Assembly (NCBI GenBank): GCA_948602995.1
Contig: CAPEBR010000002.1
Location: 135,894-199,893, forward strand
Source of the DNA: an uncultured Dorea sp.
GTDB taxonomy: Bacteria; Bacillota; Clostridia; Lachnospirales; Lachnospiraceae
Reading direction: 5' to 3'
DNA: 64,000 nucleotides
The notes beneath the pieces are model-generated. The model saw only the letters and a list, made by a program, of their open reading frames with translations, was not told where the DNA came from and searched no databases. Position 1 is the stretch's first letter. Each line of letters starts with the position of its first letter. The position numbers and the translations under genes were made by a program. Below, in pieces: positions 33,580-43,086 of this stretch.

Positions 33580-34518
33580 ATGAAAACAAAAATAAGCAGT
33601 CTGTTAGGAATTACATATCCAATCATCCAGGGCGGCATGGCGTGGGTAGCAGAATACCACCTTGCGGCAGCGGTATCAGAAGCCGGAGGCTTAGGACTGA
33701 TCGGGGCGGCAAGCGCCCCGGCAGAGTGGGTCAGAGATCAGATCCGGGAAGCGAAGAAGCTGACCAGCAAGCCGTTCGGTGTGAACATCATGCTCATGAG
33801 CCCTTATGCAGATGAGGTGGCAAGGGTAATTGTAGAGGAGAATGTAAAGGTTGTCACAACAGGAGCCGGAAGCCCGGAGAGATACATGAAGATGTGGAAG
33901 GAAGCAGGCATTAAGGTGATCCCGGTTGTGGCTTCTGTGGCACTTGCAAAGCGCATGGAGCGAAGCGGAGCCGACGCCCTTGTGGCAGAGGGCTGCGAGG
34001 CAGGCGGGCACATCGGAGAGAGCACGACCATGGCACTGGTTCCCCAGGTAGTGGATGCGGTCCAGATTCCGGTAATCGCGGCAGGAGGAATCGCAGACGG
34101 AAGAGGAATTGCGGCAGCATTTATGCTCGGAGCCCAGGGCGTACAGATGGGAACCCATTTCGTTGTGACAGATGAATGCCAGGTGCATGAAAACTATAAA
34201 GAAAGAATCATCAAGGCAAAGGACATTGACTCCCGTGTAACCGGAAGGACTACCGGACACCCTGTCCGCGCTCTTAGAAATGATATGACAAAGCAGTATA
34301 TTGAGCTGGAAAACAAGGGAGCAGGCTTTGAGGAGCTGGAACAGCTTACACTTGGAGGCTTAAGAAGAGCCGTTGTGGAAGGCGACATGAAGACCGGAAG
34401 CGTGATGGCAGGCCAGATTGCAGGCATGGTAAAGGAAAGGATGTCCTGCAGGGCACTGATTGAAAAGCTGGTAAGAGAGACAGAAGCGCTTATGAAAGGA
34501 ACGAAAGTCTATGAGTAA
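33580..34518 (+). CDS. fabK: Enoyl-ACP reductase II (FabK), flavin-dependent
   Basis: The 312-residue protein belongs to the FabK / nitronate monooxygenase-like TIM-barrel flavoproteins: IIQGGMAWVAEYHLAAAVSE at the start, CEAGGHIGE and IAAGGIADGRG for FMN binding, and LGAQGVQMGTHF. It performs the last reduction of each elongation cycle using NAD(P)H. FabK replaces the triclosan-sensitive FabI used by many bacteria; no fabI is in the cluster. Its 3-prime end overlaps fabD by eight bases. Confidence 0.93.
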   Translation: MKTKISSLLGITYPIIQGGMAWVAEYHLAAAVSEAGGLGLIGAASAPAEWVRDQIREAKKLTSKPFGVNIMLMSPYADEVARVIVEENVKVVTTGAGSPERYMKMWKEAGIKVIPVVASVALAKRMERSGADALVAEGCEAGGHIGESTTMALVPQVVDAVQIPVIAAGGIADGRGIAAAFMLGAQGVQMGTHFVVTDECQVHENYKERIIKAKDIDSRVTGRTTGHPVRALRNDMTKQYIELENKGAGFEELEQLTLGGLRRAVVEGDMKTGSVMAGQIAGMVKERMSCRALIEKLVRETEALMKGTKVYE

Positions 34519-35431
34519 GCTTGCATTTATTTACCCTGGCCAGGGAGCCCAGAAAAGCGGGATGGGCGCGGACTTTTATGAAAACAGCGAGACAGCAAGA
34601 GAACTATATGACGAGGCGGGCAAGGCGCTGGATCTTGACATGAAGGCACTCTGTTTCGAGGAAAATGAACTTCTGGATCTGACAGAATACACCCAGGCCG
34701 CTCTCGTGACCACCTGCCTTGCCATGACAAGGGTGATCCGGGAGAAAGGAATCAGACCAGATATTACAGCAGGCTTAAGCCTGGGCGAATATGCAGCCAT
34801 AGCGGCGGCAGGAGGCATGGAGGAGCTGGACGCCGTCCGGCTTGTCCGTACGAGAGGCATTCTCATGCAGAATACCGTCCCGTCAGGAGAGGGCGCTATG
34901 TGCGCAGTAATCGGGATGAAGACAGAGCAGATTGAGGAGGTCCTAAAGGGCAGGGAGGACGTATCTGTCGCTAATTACAACTGTCCGGGACAGATTGTAA
35001 TTACAGGAAGAACCTCTGCCGTAGAGGAAGCTCAGGAAGCGTTAAAGGAAGCAGGAGCAAGGCGGACAGTTATGTTAAATGTCAGCGGGCCGTTCCATTC
35101 TCCGCTTCTCATTCCGGCTGGCGAAGCACTTTGGAAGGAACTGGAGAAAACAGCATTTTCAAAGCTTCAGATTCCATATGTGACCAATGTCCATGCAGAG
35201 ACAGTACATGATATTTCGCAGACAAAGGAGCTTCTTAAGAAGCAGGTGAGCTCTCCTGTAAAATGGATGCAGAGCATGGAGCATATGATTGCAGAGGGTA
35301 CAGATACTTTCGTAGAGATCGGTCCAGGGAAGACGCTTGCAGGATTCATGAAAAAAATCAACCGTGAAGTAAAGGTATATAACATTTCCACATGGGAAGA
35401 TGTGGAGAAGGTGGCAGGTGAATTATGTTAG
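34511..35431 (+). CDS. fabD: Malonyl-CoA:ACP transacylase
   Basis: The 306-residue enzyme transfers malonyl groups from CoA to ACP. The nucleophile S90 lies in GLSLGEYAA and the catalytic histidine H196 in GPFHSPLL; the PGQGAQ motif is near the N-terminus. The start overlaps fabK and the stop overlaps fabG by seven bases, showing tight translational coupling. Confidence 0.95.
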   Translation: MSKLAFIYPGQGAQKSGMGADFYENSETARELYDEAGKALDLDMKALCFEENELLDLTEYTQAALVTTCLAMTRVIREKGIRPDITAGLSLGEYAAIAAAGGMEELDAVRLVRTRGILMQNTVPSGEGAMCAVIGMKTEQIEEVLKGREDVSVANYNCPGQIVITGRTSAVEEAQEALKEAGARRTVMLNVSGPFHSPLLIPAGEALWKELEKTAFSKLQIPYVTNVHAETVHDISQTKELLKKQVSSPVKWMQSMEHMIAEGTDTFVEIGPGKTLAGFMKKINREVKVYNISTWEDVEKVAGELC

Positions 35432-36165
35432 AAGGAAAAGTAGCACTGGTGACAGGGGCGTCCCGCGGAATCGGAAGCGAAATTGCAAAGAAACTGGCAT
35501 CCCGGGGTGCAGCAGTGATTCTTAATTTCAACGGCTCAAAGGAAAGAGCAGAAGAGGTAAAGAAGGAAATCGAGACGTCCGGCGGGACGGCGGCACTCTG
35601 CCAGCTTGATGTATCAAACTATGGGGCATGTGAGAAATGCATGCAGGATATCATCAGGGAATACGGTCATCTGGACATTCTGGTAAATAATGCGGGTATT
35701 ACAAAGGACGGACTACTTATGAAGATGTCCGAGGAGGATTTTGACCGGGTGATTCAGATTAACCTGAAAGGGGCGTTCCATACCATCCGGTTTGCATCCC
35801 GGCAGATGCTGAAGCAGAAAAGCGGACGCATCATTAATATTTCCTCCGTGGTGGGCGTTGCAGGAAATGCCGGACAGGCAAACTATGCGGCGGCAAAGGC
35901 GGGAATCATTGGCCTTACGAAGACAGCAGCAAAGGAGCTTGCTTCCAGGGGAATTACGGTAAATGCTATTGCACCGGGATTTATTGATACAGATATGACA
36001 GCAGGACTTTCTGATAAGGTAAAAGAGGCGGCAGCGGCGCAGATCCCCCTTGGTACATTTGGAAAGCCCGCAGATGTTGCAGCCGCAGTTTCATTTCTTG
36101 CATCAGAGGATGCGGGATACATTACCGGCCAGGTTCTCCATGTGGACGGCGGTATGGTCATGTAG
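35425..36165 (+). CDS. fabG: 3-oxoacyl-ACP reductase
   Basis: This 246-residue short-chain dehydrogenase reduces 3-ketoacyl-ACP with NADPH. It has the TGASRGIG nucleotide loop, NNAG, and the catalytic S141, Y154 and K158 in a segment that is nearly the same as in well-studied FabG (GQANYAAAKAG). The start overlaps fabD. The C-terminal GQVLHVDGGMVM is typical. Confidence 0.96.
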   Translation: MLEGKVALVTGASRGIGSEIAKKLASRGAAVILNFNGSKERAEEVKKEIETSGGTAALCQLDVSNYGACEKCMQDIIREYGHLDILVNNAGITKDGLLMKMSEEDFDRVIQINLKGAFHTIRFASRQMLKQKSGRIINISSVVGVAGNAGQANYAAAKAGIIGLTKTAAKELASRGITVNAIAPGFIDTDMTAGLSDKVKEAAAAQIPLGTFGKPADVAAAVSFLASEDAGYITGQVLHVDGGMVM

Positions 36166-36192
36166 GAGTAGGAACAGTTACGAGGAGGATAT

Positions 36193-37431
36193 ATGAAGAG
36201 AAGAGTTGTAGTGACAGGTCTGGGAGCAGTAACTCCTATTGGAAATACAGTGCCGGAGTTTTGGGACAGTGTGCGTGCCGGAAAAGTTGGAATCGGCGAG
36301 ATTACAAAGTTTGACACTTCGGAATATAAGGTTAAGATTGCGGCAGAGGTGAAGGACTTTACGGCGCGCGAGCGGATGGACGCCAAGGCAGCGAGACGCA
36401 TGGAGCCTTTTGCCCAGTATGCGGTTGCGGCAGCAATTGAGGCATACGAGGATGCGGGACTTGATATTGAAAAAGAAGATCCCTACCGGGCAGGCGTAAT
36501 CGTAGGCTCTGGCATCGGAAGTCTTGCGGAGGTAGAGCGGGAGTATGACCGCATTCACAAAAAGGGACCGGCAAAAGTGAATCCTCTCATGGTTCCGCTT
36601 ATGATTTCCAACATGGCGGCAGGAAATATTTCCATTCAGCTGGGATTAAAGGGGAAATGTACCAATGTAGTGACTGCCTGTGCGTCAGGAACTCACTGTA
36701 TCGGTGACGCGTTCCGCGCAATTCAGTATGGTGATGCAGATATGATGATTGCAGGAGGAACCGAGAGCTGTATCTGTCCGTCAGGCGTGGCGGGATTTAC
36801 GGCGCTTACCGCACTGTCCTCATCAGAGGATCCGCTTCGTGCGTCCATTCCATTTGATAAAGACAGAGACGGCTTTGTGCTCGGGGAGGGCGCAGGGATC
36901 GTTGTACTGGAGGAACTTGAGCATGCAAAAAAGAGAGGAGCCAGGATCTATGCAGAATTAGCAGGCTATGGAGCTACAGCAGACGCCTATCATATTACAT
37001 CCCCGGCAGAGGACGGAAGCGGCGCGGCAAAGGCCATGATGCTTGCCATGGAAGAAGGAGGCATAGAGCCCTCAGATGTGGATTATATTAATGCGCACGG
37101 TACAGGAACACATCACAATGACTTGTTTGAGACAAAAGCGATCAAGTCAGCTCTTAAAGAGGCGGCCGGAAAGGTTGTGATTAATTCAACCAAATCCATG
37201 ATCGGGCATCTTCTGGGCGCGGCAGGCGGCGTGGAATTTGTCACCTGTGTGAAAAGCATGCAGGATGGCTTTATCCATCAGACGGTGGGAACAAAGGAGC
37301 CTGATGCAGAGTGTGATTTGAATTACGCGATCGGTGCGCCTGTCAAAAAGGAGCTTCAATATGTGATGACGAACTCCCTCGGATTTGGCGGTCACAACGC
37401 AGCATTGTTAATAAAAAAGTATGAGGGATAA
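36193..37431 (+). CDS. fabF: 3-oxoacyl-ACP synthase II
   Basis: The 412-residue condensing enzyme elongates acyl-ACP. Its Cys-His-His triad is present: C163 (TACASGTH), H302 (AHGTGTHHND) and H339 (MIGHLLGAAGG). GAGGAGG lies upstream of the ATG. It is the only elongating synthase in the cluster, since no fabB is present. Confidence 0.96.
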   Translation: MKRRVVVTGLGAVTPIGNTVPEFWDSVRAGKVGIGEITKFDTSEYKVKIAAEVKDFTARERMDAKAARRMEPFAQYAVAAAIEAYEDAGLDIEKEDPYRAGVIVGSGIGSLAEVEREYDRIHKKGPAKVNPLMVPLMISNMAAGNISIQLGLKGKCTNVVTACASGTHCIGDAFRAIQYGDADMMIAGGTESCICPSGVAGFTALTALSSSEDPLRASIPFDKDRDGFVLGEGAGIVVLEELEHAKKRGARIYAELAGYGATADAYHITSPAEDGSGAAKAMMLAMEEGGIEPSDVDYINAHGTGTHHNDLFETKAIKSALKEAAGKVVINSTKSMIGHLLGAAGGVEFVTCVKSMQDGFIHQTVGTKEPDAECDLNYAIGAPVKKELQYVMTNSLGFGGHNAALLIKKYEG

Positions 37432-37479
37432 TCAATAGAATACGATTTGATCCCGGAACCTGGAAAGGAACTTTTGGAT

Positions 37480-38028
37480 ATGGAATTTGATAATTTGATA
37501 AAGTTAATTCGTACAGTCTCAGAGTCCGGCCTTGATGAATTCAAATATGAAGCAGCCGGGATGAAGCTTCGTCTGACCAAAGGTAAATACTGCAGCCAGA
37601 ACCGTCTGGATCAGGGAGCTGGAAGGGAGCTCTTTCAGGCAGGCGAAGTGATGCAGAGCATGGCTGAGGAAGAACAGATATCCCCGGTCCGGCCTGTGCC
37701 AAAGGAGCCGGCAGGGACCGCGCCTTCAGAAAAGGCAGCGGCAGTAGCGAATACAGCTGTTTCCACAGAGCAGGGGAAGGAGACAGAAGCCTTTGGAAAT
37801 CTGGTAGTATCCCCGCTTGTAGGAACTTTTTATGCTGCTCCGTCTGAGGATGCAAAGCCCTTTGTGTCAGTGGGCGATATAGTAAAAAAGGGACAGACAC
37901 TGGCGATTATTGAGGCTATGAAGCTGATGAATGAGATCGAAAGCGAGTATGACGGTACTATAACAGAGATATTGGTAAATAACGCAGAGCCAGTAGAATA
38001 CGGACAGCCGCTATTTAGAATCAGCTAG
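37480..38028 (+). CDS. accB: Biotin carboxyl carrier protein of acetyl-CoA carboxylase
   Basis: The 182-residue protein has an N-terminal helix, a flexible Ala/Pro/Glu-rich linker (about residues 50-105) and a biotinyl domain with the biotin lysine K148 in EAMKLMNE. It carries CO2 between AccC and the AccDA fusion. I use the ATG at 37480, which has GGAAAGGA upstream, over an earlier in-frame start at 37447. The gene is separated from its partner accC by fabZ. Confidence 0.93.
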   Translation: MEFDNLIKLIRTVSESGLDEFKYEAAGMKLRLTKGKYCSQNRLDQGAGRELFQAGEVMQSMAEEEQISPVRPVPKEPAGTAPSEKAAAVANTAVSTEQGKETEAFGNLVVSPLVGTFYAAPSEDAKPFVSVGDIVKKGQTLAIIEAMKLMNEIESEYDGTITEILVNNAEPVEYGQPLFRIS

Positions 38029-38040
38029 GAGGAAGGAACC

Positions 38041-38469
38041 ATGAAGCATTTAACAATCAGTCAGATTCAGGAAATCATACCGCACCGTCATCCGTTTCTT
38101 CTGATTGACTATATTGAAGACTATGAGCCCGGGGAATATGCGGTGGGTTATAAATGTGCGACCTACAGGGAGGAATTTTTTGCAGGGCATTTTCCAGGGG
38201 AGCCGGTTATGCCCGGAGTGCTTACGGTAGAAGCCCTGGCGCAGACAGGGGCGGTCGCCATACTGAGCAAGGAAGAGAATAAGGGAAGAATTGCTTTCTT
38301 TGGCGGGATTAATAAATGTAAATTTAAGGGAAAGATTATTCCAGGGGATAAGATCCGCCTGGAGACAAGGATTATAAAACAGAAAGGGCCTGTCGGAATC
38401 GGAGAGGCTGTTGCCAGTGTAGACGGTAAGGTTGTGGTAAGCGCAGAGCTGACGTTTTTTGTGCAATAA
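38041..38469 (+). CDS. fabZ: 3-hydroxyacyl-ACP dehydratase FabZ
   Basis: The 142-residue hot-dog-fold enzyme removes water from 3-hydroxyacyl-ACP. The catalytic H50 and E64 lie in [12 protein letters not shown] and TVEALAQ. No fabA or fabM is present, so how unsaturated fatty acids are made cannot be told from this cluster. GGAGGAAGG lies just before the ATG. Confidence 0.95.
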   Translation: MKHLTISQIQEIIPHRHPFLLIDYIEDYEPGEYAVGYKCATYREEFFAGHFPGEPVMPGVLTVEALAQTGAVAILSKEENKGRIAFFGGINKCKFKGKIIPGDKIRLETRIIKQKGPVGIGEAVASVDGKVVVSAELTFFVQ

Positions 38470-38485
38470 GGACAGGTGATAAAAA

Positions 38486-39832
38486 GTGATTAAAAAGATA
38501 TTGATTGCCAACCGGGGCGAGATTGCGGTGCGGATTATCCGTGCCTGCCGGGAAATGGGAATTGAGACTGTTGCAGTGTATTCCGAGGCAGACAAGGAGG
38601 CACTGCACACAAAGCTTGCAGACGAGGCGGTCTGCATCGGCCCGGCGTCGTCTGCCGACAGCTATCTGAGTATGGAAAGTATTATCAGCGCCACGATTGT
38701 AAGCGGCGCAGATGCGATTCATCCGGGATTCGGGTTTTTGTCAGAGAATAGTAAATTTGCCGCGCTCTGCGAGCAGTGCAGTATTACCTTTATCGGGCCG
38801 TCTGCAAAGGTAATTGAGAGCCTTGGCAACAAGCAGGAAGCAAGAAATACCATGACAGCGGCAGGGGTTCCCGTTATTCCAGGAAGCAGGGAGCCAGTCT
38901 ATACACCGCAGGACGGTGAGGAGACGGCGGCCTCTGTAGGCTATCCGGTCATTATTAAGGCTGCTCTTGGCGGAGGCGGCAAAGGAATGCGTGTGGCGCA
39001 TACACCAGAGGAGTTTGTCACAGCTTTTCAGACGGCGCAGAAGGAAGCCCAGATGGCATTCGGCGACCAGACTATGTACATTGAGCATTTTGTGCAGCAT
39101 CCGCGCCATATTGAGTTTCAGATTCTGGCAGACCAGTTTGGAAATGTAATTCATCTTGGAGAGCGAGACTGCTCGGTACAGAGAAACCATCAGAAGATGA
39201 TCGAGGAATCTCCTTCTGCTGCTCTTTCAGAGGAGCTCAGGAAGAAGATGGGGGAGGCAGCGGTCCGGGCAGCAAAAGCGGCACATTATACGAATGCAGG
39301 AACAATTGAATTTTTGCTTGAAAAGAACGGGAACTTTTATTTCATGGAGATGAATACCCGGATTCAGGTGGAGCATCCTGTTACAGAGTGGGTCACAGGA
39401 ATCGACCTGATCAAGGCCCAGATCCGGATAGCGTCAGGAGAAAAGCTTTCTTATGAACAGAAGGATGTGAAACTGACAGGCCACTCCATTGAGTGCCGGA
39501 TCAATGCAGAAAATCCAGAAAAAGGATTTCTTCCGTCCCCGGGTACGGTAAGGGACATGCACCTTCCGGGCGGTAAGGGAATCCGTATTGATTCTGCGAT
39601 TTATAGCGGCTACACGATTCCGCCCTATTATGATTCTATGGTTGCAAAGCTTAGTGTATGGGCAAAAAACCGGAAGGAAGCAATCCGCAAGATGAGGAGC
39701 GCCCTTGGGGAAGTGATTATCGAAGGAATTGACACGAATGTGGATTACCAGTATGCTATTTTGAACAATCCGGATTATGTGGCCGGAGATGTTGATATAG
39801 AATTTATCGAAGGATTTGAATATAAAAAGTAG
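38486..39832 (+). CDS. accC: Biotin carboxylase subunit of acetyl-CoA carboxylase
   Basis: The 448-residue ATP-grasp enzyme carboxylates the biotin of AccB. It has the N-terminal IANRGEIAVRIIRA motif, the glycine-rich ATP loop GGGGKGMR and EMNTRIQVEHPVTE. The start is a GTG at 38486 following GGACAGGTGA. Length and motifs are complete. Confidence 0.95.
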   Translation: MIKKILIANRGEIAVRIIRACREMGIETVAVYSEADKEALHTKLADEAVCIGPASSADSYLSMESIISATIVSGADAIHPGFGFLSENSKFAALCEQCSITFIGPSAKVIESLGNKQEARNTMTAAGVPVIPGSREPVYTPQDGEETAASVGYPVIIKAALGGGGKGMRVAHTPEEFVTAFQTAQKEAQMAFGDQTMYIEHFVQHPRHIEFQILADQFGNVIHLGERDCSVQRNHQKMIEESPSAALSEELRKKMGEAAVRAAKAAHYTNAGTIEFLLEKNGNFYFMEMNTRIQVEHPVTEWVTGIDLIKAQIRIASGEKLSYEQKDVKLTGHSIECRINAENPEKGFLPSPGTVRDMHLPGGKGIRIDSAIYSGYTIPPYYDSMVAKLSVWAKNRKEAIRKMRSALGEVIIEGIDTNVDYQYAILNNPDYVAGDVDIEFIEGFEYKK

Positions 39833-39879
39833 CGATTTTCAATGGATTTTTTCATGTTTGAGTGCAGAGGTGCGATGTT

Positions 39880-41601
39880 ATGAAGCTTGACAATATGTTT
39901 AAAAAAACGAATTCTTCTGTGGATAAAAAGGGATATATTACCCTGGGCAGGTCTGGTCCCATGGTTCCAGAAGGCCTTCTTCGCAAATGCAATAAATGCG
40001 GAGCTGCTATTATTGCAGAGGATGTGAGGAGGGATCACTATATCTGTCCGAAATGCGGCGGATATTTCCGGGTACATGCCTACCGGCGCATAGAGATGCT
40101 TGCGGACGAAGGCTCCTTTCAGGAGTGGGACTCCCACCTCCAGGGGGGAAATCCGCTGGAGTATAGGGGATACGAGGAAAAACTGGAAGGACTCAGAGAG
40201 AAAACCGGACTTACGGAGGCTGTTGTTACAGGAAGAATGCTTATAGATGGAAGCGCGGCAGCGGTCGGAGTATGTGACGGCAGATTCCTTATGGCCAGTA
40301 TGGGAGAGGCTGTGGGAGAGAAGATCACCCGGGCAGTGGAGCGTGCAACAGAGGAAGGGCTGCCGCTCATTCTTTTTGCCTGCTCAGGCGGTGCGCGTAT
40401 GCAGGAGGGGATTATGTCCCTCATGCAGATGGCCAAAACTGCGGCAGCTTTAAAACGCCACAGTGACGCGGGGCTTTTATATATTAGTGTGCTGACCGAT
40501 CCGACTACAGGAGGAGTGACGGCAAGCTTTGCCATGCTGGGAGATGTGATTCTCGCAGAACCAAAGGCACTGATCGGATTTGCCGGTCCCAGGGTAATTG
40601 AGCAGACCATCCGTCAGAAGCTTCCAAAAGGATTCCAGCGGTCAGAGTTTCTTCTGGAGCATGGATTCATTGACGGTATCGTTCGCCGGGAGAACATGAA
40701 AGAGACACTGTCAGGACTGCTGAAGCTGCATGAGAAAAACAATGCCGCATGGCAGGAAAAAGACGAGAGCGCTTTTAGAGAAAAGGGGCAGAATGAAAAC
40801 GTGGAATACTTTCTGGATGACCGGGATGCCTGGGCGCATGTGGAGGCGTCAAGGAAGGCAGACCGTCCGGTAGGCAGTGATTATATAGAGAGATTATTTA
40901 CAGAATTTACAGAGTTCCATGGAGACAGACTCTATGGAGATGACAAAGCGGTTATTGGCGGGGCAGCGCGCTTTCATGGCATGCCGGTTACTGTAATCGC
41001 CCAGGCGAAGGGAACCGATACCAAGGGGAACATTGAACGCAATTTTGGTATGCCGTCGCCGGAGGGATACCGTAAGGCACTGCGTCTGATGAAGCAGGCA
41101 GAGAAGTTTTCCCGTCCGGTCATCTGCTTTGTAGATACCCCCGGGGCATTCTGCGGCCTGGAGGCCGAGGAGCGCGGACAGGGCGAGGCAATCGCCCGGA
41201 ATTTATACGAGATGTCAGGTCTTAAGGTACCGGTTCTTTCCGTGGTGATCGGAGAGGGAGGAAGCGGCGGCGCACTTGCCATGGCAGTGGCTGATGAAGT
41301 CTGGATGCTGGAGAATTCCATTTACTCGGTTCTCTCTCCAGAAGGCTTTGCCAGTATATTATGGAAGGATAGCTCCAAGGCAAAAGAAGCGGCAAGGGTG
41401 ATGAAGCTGACGGCCGGGGATTTGTATGATCTTGGAATTGTGGAACGCGTGTTTGCAGAGCCTGATTCTTATACAAGGGAGACAATGGGGCAGACATTGG
41501 ATGCACTGGATCGGGAAATCAGTGTCTTTTTACATAAATACTGCTGCCTTTCAGAAAAAGAACTGACAGAGCACCGTTACAGCCGCTTCCGGAGGATGTA
41601 G
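39880..41601 (+). CDS. accDA: Fused acetyl-CoA carboxyltransferase beta-alpha (AccD-AccA)
   Basis: The 573-residue protein joins both carboxyltransferase subunits. The N-terminal half is AccD-like, with a four-cysteine zinc ribbon (CNKCG and CPKCG, about residues 36-58) and the SGGARMQEG motif; the C-terminal half is AccA-like, with TEFHGDRLYGDDKAV and GEGGSGGALA. Such fusions fix the 1:1 ratio of the subunits and occur in some Clostridia. I choose the ATG at 39880 because AGAGGTG precedes it by seven bases; a GTG at 39862 lacks a site. The stop lies in the left flank of a MITE. Confidence 0.93.
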   Translation: MKLDNMFKKTNSSVDKKGYITLGRSGPMVPEGLLRKCNKCGAAIIAEDVRRDHYICPKCGGYFRVHAYRRIEMLADEGSFQEWDSHLQGGNPLEYRGYEEKLEGLREKTGLTEAVVTGRMLIDGSAAAVGVCDGRFLMASMGEAVGEKITRAVERATEEGLPLILFACSGGARMQEGIMSLMQMAKTAAALKRHSDAGLLYISVLTDPTTGGVTASFAMLGDVILAEPKALIGFAGPRVIEQTIRQKLPKGFQRSEFLLEHGFIDGIVRRENMKETLSGLLKLHEKNNAAWQEKDESAFREKGQNENVEYFLDDRDAWAHVEASRKADRPVGSDYIERLFTEFTEFHGDRLYGDDKAVIGGAARFHGMPVTVIAQAKGTDTKGNIERNFGMPSPEGYRKALRLMKQAEKFSRPVICFVDTPGAFCGLEAEERGQGEAIARNLYEMSGLKVPVLSVVIGEGGSGGALAMAVADEVWMLENSIYSVLSPEGFASILWKDSSKAKEAARVMKLTAGDLYDLGIVERVFAEPDSYTRETMGQTLDALDREISVFLHKYCCLSEKELTEHRYSRFRRM

Positions 41602-41605
41602 GTGT

Positions 41606-41738
41606 GTTACTGTTCACTCCGTTCACAGTAACATTCGCAAATCCATCTAAAATTCGCCTTGCGAATGGGATTTGCTCACACCTGAATCACTTTCTTACGG
41701 TCTGTGCAGTAAATGCACAGACCTGTGTGAACAGTAAC
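41606..41738 (-). mobile_element. Complete 133-bp MITE, reverse copy
   Basis: The element has the same length, ends and interior as the copy at 5920-6052, in the opposite orientation. The flanking octamers GTAGGTGT and GCAGGTCT agree at 6 of 8 bases, as in an aged target duplication. The left octamer includes the last bases of the accDA stop codon. It separates accDA from the fabT-like gene. Confidence 0.85.
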
Positions 41739-41760
41739 GCAGGTCTGATTCAAAAAGTAA

Positions 41761-41790
41761 TTGATTCTTTAGAGAAAAAAGGGTTATAAT
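41761..41790 (+). promoter_or_regulatory. Promoter of the fabT-like gene
   Basis: TTGATT (41761-41766) and TATAAT (41785-41790) are 18 bases apart, just downstream of the MITE. It would allow the repressor and sirtuin to be transcribed independently of the fab operon. No TTTGA-N3-TCAAA operator is seen here. Confidence 0.6.
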
Positions 41791-41826
41791 AAAAGTATAG
41801 CAAAGGAACAGGAAGGTCAGGAAAAG

Positions 41827-42270
41827 ATGGGAGAGGAATATAGGACAATCAACAATGTCCTGGTAAGTCTGATCAATGAGATCTGGAAGCTTGAAGGAGA
41901 CGCGATTATTACCAGGGAATTTGCAGACATCACGAATAACGATATGCATGTAATCGAAGCCGTCGGACTGGGAGACGGCGGGAATATGTCTTCCATCGCA
42001 AAGAAGCTGAATGTTACGGTAGGCACTCTTACAATTGCCATGAATAATCTGGTGAATAAAAAGTATGTGGAGCGCAGAAGGAGCGAAAAGGACCGCCGTG
42101 TTGTACTTGTAAGGCTGACAGACAGAGGCATTGCCGCATACCGTCATCATGAAGATTACCATAGACAGATGACCGAGGCGATTCTTAAGAAGATCGACAG
42201 GACAGAGCTCCCGGTGCTAATGAAGATGCTGGACGCTGTAACAGAATTCTTTAAAGGCTATAATAAATGA
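41827..42270 (+). CDS. fabT: FabT-like MarR-family repressor of fatty-acid synthesis
   Basis: The 147-residue MarR protein resembles FabT of streptococci along its DNA-binding part: MHVIEAVG, then SSIAKKLNVTVGTLTIAMNN and the wing SEKDRRVVLVRLTDRG. FabT uses acyl-ACP as co-repressor and silences fab genes when long-chain acyl-ACP accumulates. The two FabT-type operators at the fabH promoter are its likely targets. In streptococci fabT lies at the front of the locus; here it follows the end of the operon and has its own promoter. Confidence 0.85.
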   Translation: MGEEYRTINNVLVSLINEIWKLEGDAIITREFADITNNDMHVIEAVGLGDGGNMSSIAKKLNVTVGTLTIAMNNLVNKKYVERRRSEKDRRVVLVRLTDRGIAAYRHHEDYHRQMTEAILKKIDRTELPVLMKMLDAVTEFFKGYNK

Positions 42271-42286
42271 AAAGGAGCGGCGGCCT

Positions 42287-43024
42287 ATGTCAGAAAAGTA
42301 TGAAGCAGAGACTGCAGAATTGCAGAGGATTATCGATGACAGCGAACGCATTGTCTTTTTCGGCGGTGCGGGTGTATCTACGGAGAGCAATATTCCGGAT
42401 TTCAGAAGCGCGGACGGACTGTATCAGCAGAAGTATAAGTACTCTCCGGAACAGATTGTAAGCCATAGCTTTTTTGTGCAGAACACAAAAGGGTTTTATG
42501 ATTTTTATAAAGACAAGATGATGTTCCTTGACGCGAAGCCCAATGCCGCCCATAAGAAGCTTGCAGAGCTTGAACAGGCAGGCAGATTAAAGGCAGTGAT
42601 CACACAGAATATCGACGGGCTTCATCAGGCCGCAGGGAGTGAAACAGTATATGAGCTTCACGGCAGCATACACCGCAATTACTGTCAGCGCTGCGGGAAA
42701 TTCTATGATGCGAAGTATGTGAAGGAATCAGAAGGAATCCCGAAGTGTGGGTGCGGCGGGACGATCAAGCCAGATGTAGTGCTGTATGAAGAAGGTCTGG
42801 ATTCCGGAATTATTCAGAACAGTATCCGGGCGATTAGTGAGGCGGATACGCTGATTATAGGCGGTACGTCCCTGGTGGTGTATCCGGCTGCAGGATTTAT
42901 TGATTATTTCCGCGGGAAACATCTTGTAGTGATTAATAAGAGTGCGACTGCGAGAGAGGTGGGGGCAGAGCTTACCATTGCTGCTCCCATTGGAGAGATT
43001 TTAGGGGAAATTCATGTTTCATGA
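42287..43024 (+). CDS. cobB: NAD-dependent protein deacylase (sirtuin, SIR2 family)
   Basis: The 245-residue sirtuin has all family motifs: GAGVSTESNIPDFRS for NAD, TQNIDGLH, the catalytic histidine in ELHGS, a four-cysteine zinc site (CQRC and CGC), and GTSLVVYPAA. It removes acyl groups from protein lysines, making nicotinamide and O-acyl-ADP-ribose. AAAGGAG precedes the ATG, 16 bases after fabT, so the two are probably co-transcribed. The link to fatty-acid synthesis is suggestive because acyl-CoA levels drive lysine acylation, but this is inference. Acyl specificity cannot be told from the sequence. Confidence 0.92.
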   Translation: MSEKYEAETAELQRIIDDSERIVFFGGAGVSTESNIPDFRSADGLYQQKYKYSPEQIVSHSFFVQNTKGFYDFYKDKMMFLDAKPNAAHKKLAELEQAGRLKAVITQNIDGLHQAAGSETVYELHGSIHRNYCQRCGKFYDAKYVKESEGIPKCGCGGTIKPDVVLYEEGLDSGIIQNSIRAISEADTLIIGGTSLVVYPAAGFIDYFRGKHLVVINKSATAREVGAELTIAAPIGEILGEIHVS

Positions 43025-43041
43025 CTCTTTATAAGATTAAG

Positions 43042-43079
43042 AAAAAGTATCGGAGCGTTTTAGGTGCCGATACTTTTTA
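43042..43079. terminator. Bidirectional terminator after the sirtuin gene
   Basis: AAAAAGTATCGG pairs with CCGATACTTTTT over a 14-base loop; T-runs are present on both strands. It separates the sirtuin gene from the convergent small membrane-protein gene. Confidence 0.85.
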
Positions 43080-43086
43080 CTTGCTT

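Noticed and set aside
33691..34260. A 189-codon antisense frame in fabK
   Set aside because: The fabK frame is complete with all motifs; the antisense translation is histidine/cysteine-rich and unlike a protein.
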